Positions 60,953 through 64,000 of a stretch of 64,000 bases of DNA are shown piece by piece. The stretch is from positions 372,001 through 436,000 of the forward strand of contig CBIHOF010000002.1 in NCBI GenBank assembly GCA_966211955.1, written 5' to 3'. The notes beneath the pieces were generated by a model. That model made no database searches, was not told the origin of the DNA, and worked only from the letters and a program-made list of their open reading frames with translations. This stretch comes from Albitalea sp966211955 (GTDB lineage Bacteria; Pseudomonadota; Gammaproteobacteria; Burkholderiales; Burkholderiaceae_C). A program made the position numbers and the translations under genes. The stretch's first letter is position 1; each line of letters starts with the position of its first letter.

Positions 60953-62122
60953 TCACTGTTCTCGCCGCACCGGCGTCTTCGGCCGCTGCGCGACCGTCAC
61001 CTTCAGCTCCATCTTCTTCTCGCCACGCTGGATGGCAATGACGGCCGGCTGCTTGGGCTTGAGTGCCGCGACCGCGGTGAGCAGTTGCGAGGTGTTGCTG
61101 ATCGGCGTTTCGGCCACCTTGGTCACCACGTCGCCCGGCTTCATGCCGCCGGCGCTCGCGGGGCCCTCCTGCAGCACGCCGGTGATGAGCACGCCTTCCC
61201 TGATGGGCAGGTTGAAGGTCTCGGCGATCTCGGGCGTGAGGTCGCGCGGCTCCACGCCGATCCAGCCGCGCGTGACCTGGCCGTCGCGGATGAGGCCTTC
61301 CATCACCTGCCGCGCGGTGGTGACGGGGATCGCGAAACCGATGCCCAGGCTGCCGCCGGTGCGCGAGAAGATGGCGGTGTTGATGCCGACGAGGTTGCCG
61401 TTCGCATCCACCAGCGCGCCGCCGGAGTTGCCCGGGTTGATGGCCGCATCGGTCTGGATGAAGTTCTCGAAGGTGTTGATGCCCAGCTGGTTGCGGCCGA
61501 GCGCGCTGACGATGCCGCTCGTCACCGTCTGGCCCACGCCGAAGGGGTTGCCGATGGCCAGCACCACGTCGCCCACCTGGATGGTGTCGGCGTCGCCGAA
61601 GGTGATGACGGGCAGCTTGTCGAGCGCGATCTTCAGCACCGCGACGTCGGTCTCGGGGTCGGCGCCCACCACCTTGGCCTTGGCGCGGCGCTGGTCCGCG
61701 AGCTGCACCTCGATCTCGTCGGCGCCTTCGATGACGTGGTTGTTGGTCAGCAGGTAGCCGTCGGTCGTGACGATCACGCCGGAGCCGAGGCCGATCTGCG
61801 GCTCCTGCTGCAGCTGCCGCGCGCGGTCGCCGAAGAAGAACTGGAACCACGGGTCGTTGCCATGCGGGCTGCGCACCGGCGCCTTGCTGGCGGTGATGCT
61901 CACGACGGCCGGCGTCGCACGGCGTGCGGCCGGCGCAAAGCTGCTGGGCATGGTGGGCGCTGCGCCCAGCGATGCCGGCTGGATCGCGTTGATCGACACA
62001 CCCGTGGGCAAGCCGGCCGCGCCGCGCTTTTGCAGCCACTCGGGCTTGAGCGTCGCGACGACGAAGAGAACCGCCACCGCCACGGTGACGGCTTGGGAGA
62101 AAATCAGCCAGGTCTTGCGCAT
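60953..62122 (-). CDS. HtrA/DegS-like periplasmic serine protease
   Basis: A 389-residue trypsin-like serine protease with an N-terminal membrane anchor (about residues 5-28) and one PDZ domain (about 280-370), the layout of DegS. The catalytic triad is complete: His in LLTNNHVIEGADE, Asp in ETDVAVLKI, and Ser in GNSGGALVDANG. It senses misfolded envelope proteins in families with sigma-E. The C-terminus after the PDZ is short (KTPVRREQ). Its start codon overlaps the start codon of the divergent Nif3-like gene. Confidence 0.93.
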   Translation of the reverse strand: MRKTWLIFSQAVTVAVAVLFVVATLKPEWLQKRGAAGLPTGVSINAIQPASLGAAPTMPSSFAPAARRATPAVVSITASKAPVRSPHGNDPWFQFFFGDRARQLQQEPQIGLGSGVIVTTDGYLLTNNHVIEGADEIEVQLADQRRAKAKVVGADPETDVAVLKIALDKLPVITFGDADTIQVGDVVLAIGNPFGVGQTVTSGIVSALGRNQLGINTFENFIQTDAAINPGNSGGALVDANGNLVGINTAIFSRTGGSLGIGFAIPVTTARQVMEGLIRDGQVTRGWIGVEPRDLTPEIAETFNLPIREGVLITGVLQEGPASAGGMKPGDVVTKVAETPISNTSQLLTAVAALKPKQPAVIAIQRGEKKMELKVTVAQRPKTPVRREQ

Positions 62123-62885
62123 GAATGGAGTCCGAGTGTCCTCACGAGCCGAAATCGAGTCGTACCTTCATACGCTGCTGGACGTGGGGCGGTTCCGGGA
62201 TTATGGGCCGAACGGTTTGCAGGTTGAGGGACGCCCCGAGATCCGGCGCATCGTCTCGGGCGTGACGGCGAGCCGCGCGCTCATCGAGGCGGCCATAGCG
62301 GATGGCGCCGATGCGATCCTCGTGCACCACGGCCTCTTCTGGCGCGGGCAGGACGGGCGCATCACGGGCTGGCTCAAGCAGCGGCTGGAGCTGCTGTTGA
62401 AGCATGAGGTGAGTCTCTTCGCATATCACCTGCCGCTGGACGCGCATGCGGAGCTTGGCAACAACGCGCAGCTCGGCCAGCGTTTGTCACTGAAGGCCGA
62501 CGGCCGTTTCGGCGAGCAGGACCTCGGCTTCATCGGCACGGGCGATGCGCCGATGGGCTTCGACGACCTCGCGCAGCGCGTGACATCGTCCCTGGGACGC
62601 AGCGTCACCGCCGTGCCCGGCGACGGCCGGCCCGTGCGGCGCATCGCGTGGTGCACCGGCGGCGCGCAGGGCTACTTCGAAGGCGCGATCGCCGCGGGCG
62701 CCGATGCGTTCATCACCGGCGAGATCTCCGAGCCGCAGGCGCACTACGCGAGGGAAACCGGCGTCGGCTTCATCGCCTGCGGCCACCATGCGAGCGAGCG
62801 GTACGGCGCACCGGCCGTGGCCGCGCACGTGGCTCAGCAGTTCGGACTCAACCACCGCTTCATCGACATCGACAACCCGGCGTGA
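62121..62885 (+). CDS. Nif3-like dinuclear metal-centre hexameric protein (YbgI/YqfO)
   Basis: A 254-residue Nif3/YbgI family protein. Metal-binding positions are visible in ILVHHGLFWRGQD, FAYHLPLDAHAELGNN, FITGEISEPQAH and ACGHHASERYG. Biochemical function is not settled; E. coli YbgI is a toroidal hexamer. The first in-frame ATG at 62121 overlaps the htrA start (CATG); GTG at 62136 is an alternative. The frame is open far upstream, but those codons are antisense to htrA. Confidence 0.9.
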   Translation: MNGVRVSSRAEIESYLHTLLDVGRFRDYGPNGLQVEGRPEIRRIVSGVTASRALIEAAIADGADAILVHHGLFWRGQDGRITGWLKQRLELLLKHEVSLFAYHLPLDAHAELGNNAQLGQRLSLKADGRFGEQDLGFIGTGDAPMGFDDLAQRVTSSLGRSVTAVPGDGRPVRRIAWCTGGAQGYFEGAIAAGADAFITGEISEPQAHYARETGVGFIACGHHASERYGAPAVAAHVAQQFGLNHRFIDIDNPA

Positions 62886-62892
62886 GAGATGG

Positions 62893-62975
62893 GCCCCCCA
62901 GTCGCTGACGCTCCTGCCCCCGAGGGGCGCCTCCCAGCGGGCCGGCGAAGCCGGTCCCGCGGGCGTTACTTGATG
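62893..62975 (+). repeat. Dispersed intergenic repeat, copy D
   Basis: Starts 7 bases after the Nif3-like stop. Dyads: GCCCCCGAGGGGC and CCGGCGAAGCCGG. The tail, GGTCCCGCGGGCGTTACTTGATG, diverges slightly from the others. The region 62886-62997 contains little else. Confidence 0.85.
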
Positions 62976-62997
62976 GGTCGCTGGCTCTTCTTCTGAC

Positions 62998-64000
62998 TCA
63001 GTCCTGCCGCTTGGCGCGTTCCTTCGCGATCCACTCGTCCACGAGCGTCTCGAGCACCGGCAAGGGCAGGGCGCCATGGTCAAGGATGACCATGTGAAAG
63101 CGGCGGATGTCGAACTTGTCGCCCAGCGCCTGCTTCGCCTTGTCGCGCAGCGCGATGATCTTCAGCTGGCCGATCTTGTAGCCGAGCGCCTGGCCCGGCC
63201 AGACGAAGTAGCGGTCGACCTCGGCGGTCACGTCCATGCGCGCCACGCCGGTGCGCTCGGTCATCCAGTCGATGGCCTGCTGGCGCTTCCAGCCGAGGGC
63301 GTGGATGCCGGTGTCCACCACCAGCCGCGCGGCGCGCCAGATCTCCATGCGCAATTGTCCGAAGCGTGACTCCGGCGTGGTGTACAGGCCGAGCTGGGTG
63401 CCCAGGCCTTCGGCATACAGCGCCCAGCCTTCGCCATAGGCCACGTACCAGCCGCTGCGGCGGAAGTTGGGCAACTGGCCAAGCTCCAGTGCGCGCGCCG
63501 TCTGCAGGTGATGACCCGGCACCGCCTCGTGCAGGAACAGCGCTTCCATCTCCCACTTGGGCCGCGTCTTGAGCGCGACGACGTTGGCGTTGAACCAGCC
63601 CGCGCGCGAACCGTCCGCGCTGCCGGGGCTGTAGTACTCGGCCTTGCCCTCGCCTTGGTAGGGCGGAATCGGCCGCACGCCGTAGGTCGCGCGCGGCAGC
63701 TCCGCGAACAGCTTGGGCAGCTCCGGGTCCACGCGCTTGGCGATGTCCCGGTAGCCGGTGAGCAGGTCCTCGCCGCTGGTGTAGAAGTACTTGGGGTCAG
63801 TGGTCAGGTGCTCGACGTACTGCGCGAAGCTGCCCTTGAAGCCGGAGCTCGCGATCAGCGATTCCATCTCGCCGCGCAGCCGAGCGACTTCGCGCTGGCC
63901 CAGGTCGTGGATGGCCTGGATGTCCATGTCCACCGTGGTCTGCCGCCGCACCTGGAACTGGTACACCGCCTTGCCGCCGGGGTAGTCGCTCATCGCGCCA
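62998..64000 (-). CDS. DUF885 family protein (C-terminal part)
   Basis: The frame is open to the window edge, so the N-terminal part is missing; at least 333 residues are seen of a family that is usually near 600. The HEXXH-like zinc motif is HEAVPGHHLQTA, followed by AYGEGWALYAEGLGTQLGLY, which suggests a metallopeptidase-like protein. The C-terminal stretch includes DKFDIRRFHMVILDHGALPLPVLETLVDEW, typical for the family. Secretion cannot be judged without the start. Confidence 0.88.
   Translation of the reverse strand, partial: GAMSDYPGGKAVYQFQVRRQTTVDMDIQAIHDLGQREVARLRGEMESLIASSGFKGSFAQYVEHLTTDPKYFYTSGEDLLTGYRDIAKRVDPELPKLFAELPRATYGVRPIPPYQGEGKAEYYSPGSADGSRAGWFNANVVALKTRPKWEMEALFLHEAVPGHHLQTARALELGQLPNFRRSGWYVAYGEGWALYAEGLGTQLGLYTTPESRFGQLRMEIWRAARLVVDTGIHALGWKRQQAIDWMTERTGVARMDVTAEVDRYFVWPGQALGYKIGQLKIIALRDKAKQALGDKFDIRRFHMVILDHGALPLPVLETLVDEWIAKERAKRQD

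Overview
This window is a GC-rich, tightly packed stretch of a betaproteobacterial chromosome. The gene orders ccsA/PP0621/pilS/pilR/ampD, aroQ-accB-accC-prmA, dusB-fis-purH and hisI-hisE-HIT-tatABC, the lysine/alanine-rich H1-like protein, and the phasin with a histone-like tail all point to Burkholderiales, most likely Comamonadaceae. That placement is inferred from gene content and order only. No rRNA, tRNA, CRISPR array, phage or insertion sequence was recognised.

Layout. 1-5 kb: 3' end of a CcsA-like cytochrome c assembly gene, a small PP0621-type protein, the type IV pilus two-component system pilS-pilR, and ampD. 5-9.6 kb: class I ribonucleotide reductase nrdA and nrdB behind a control region with a pair of NrdR-type boxes and DnaA-box matches. 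9.8-10.8 kb: an H1-like nucleoid protein and a DUF167 protein. 10.8-22 kb, minus strand: a PfkB-type kinase, a DUF3426 zinc-ribbon protein, prmA, accC, accB, aroQ, a TlpA-like thioredoxin, an uncharacterised protein, mtgA, aroE, a TonB-like protein and an RNase II-family nuclease.

22-38.7 kb is the main accessory region and the most unusual part. One minus-strand operon encodes a PAPS-type sulfotransferase, a 3157-residue LEPR/DUF4347 repeat protein, a TolC-family lipoprotein, a periplasmic adaptor, a membrane-anchored adaptor with a GAF-like front end, and a PqqD-like/M50/HlyD-like fusion. A stand-alone APS kinase gene (cysC) lies divergently next to it. No ABC ATPase is present, although the set otherwise resembles a type I secretion locus. 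The reading proposed here, an inference, is that the giant surface protein is exported by a non-canonical machine and may be sulfated with PAPS supplied by CysC.

38.8-47 kb: a two-domain fatty acyl reductase of the Marinobacter FAR type, a phasin and a patatin-like lipase suggest storage-lipid metabolism. They are followed by a winged-helix/TPR regulator and a large FAD-dependent oxidoreductase. 47-64 kb is housekeeping: a small membrane protein, a YqaA protein, dusB-fis-purH, a plsC-like and cdsA-like pair, ruvC, argB, a HAD nucleotidase with slmA, a PdeM-like phosphoesterase, a DUF815 ATPase, mutT, hisI-hisE, a HIT protein, tatABC, an HtrA-like protease, a Nif3-like protein and a window-truncated DUF885 gene.

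Four copies of an ~80 bp intergenic repeat with two potential hairpins, one showing compensatory changes, sit behind plus-strand genes. A separate 33-bp inverted repeat lies between the phasin and patatin genes.
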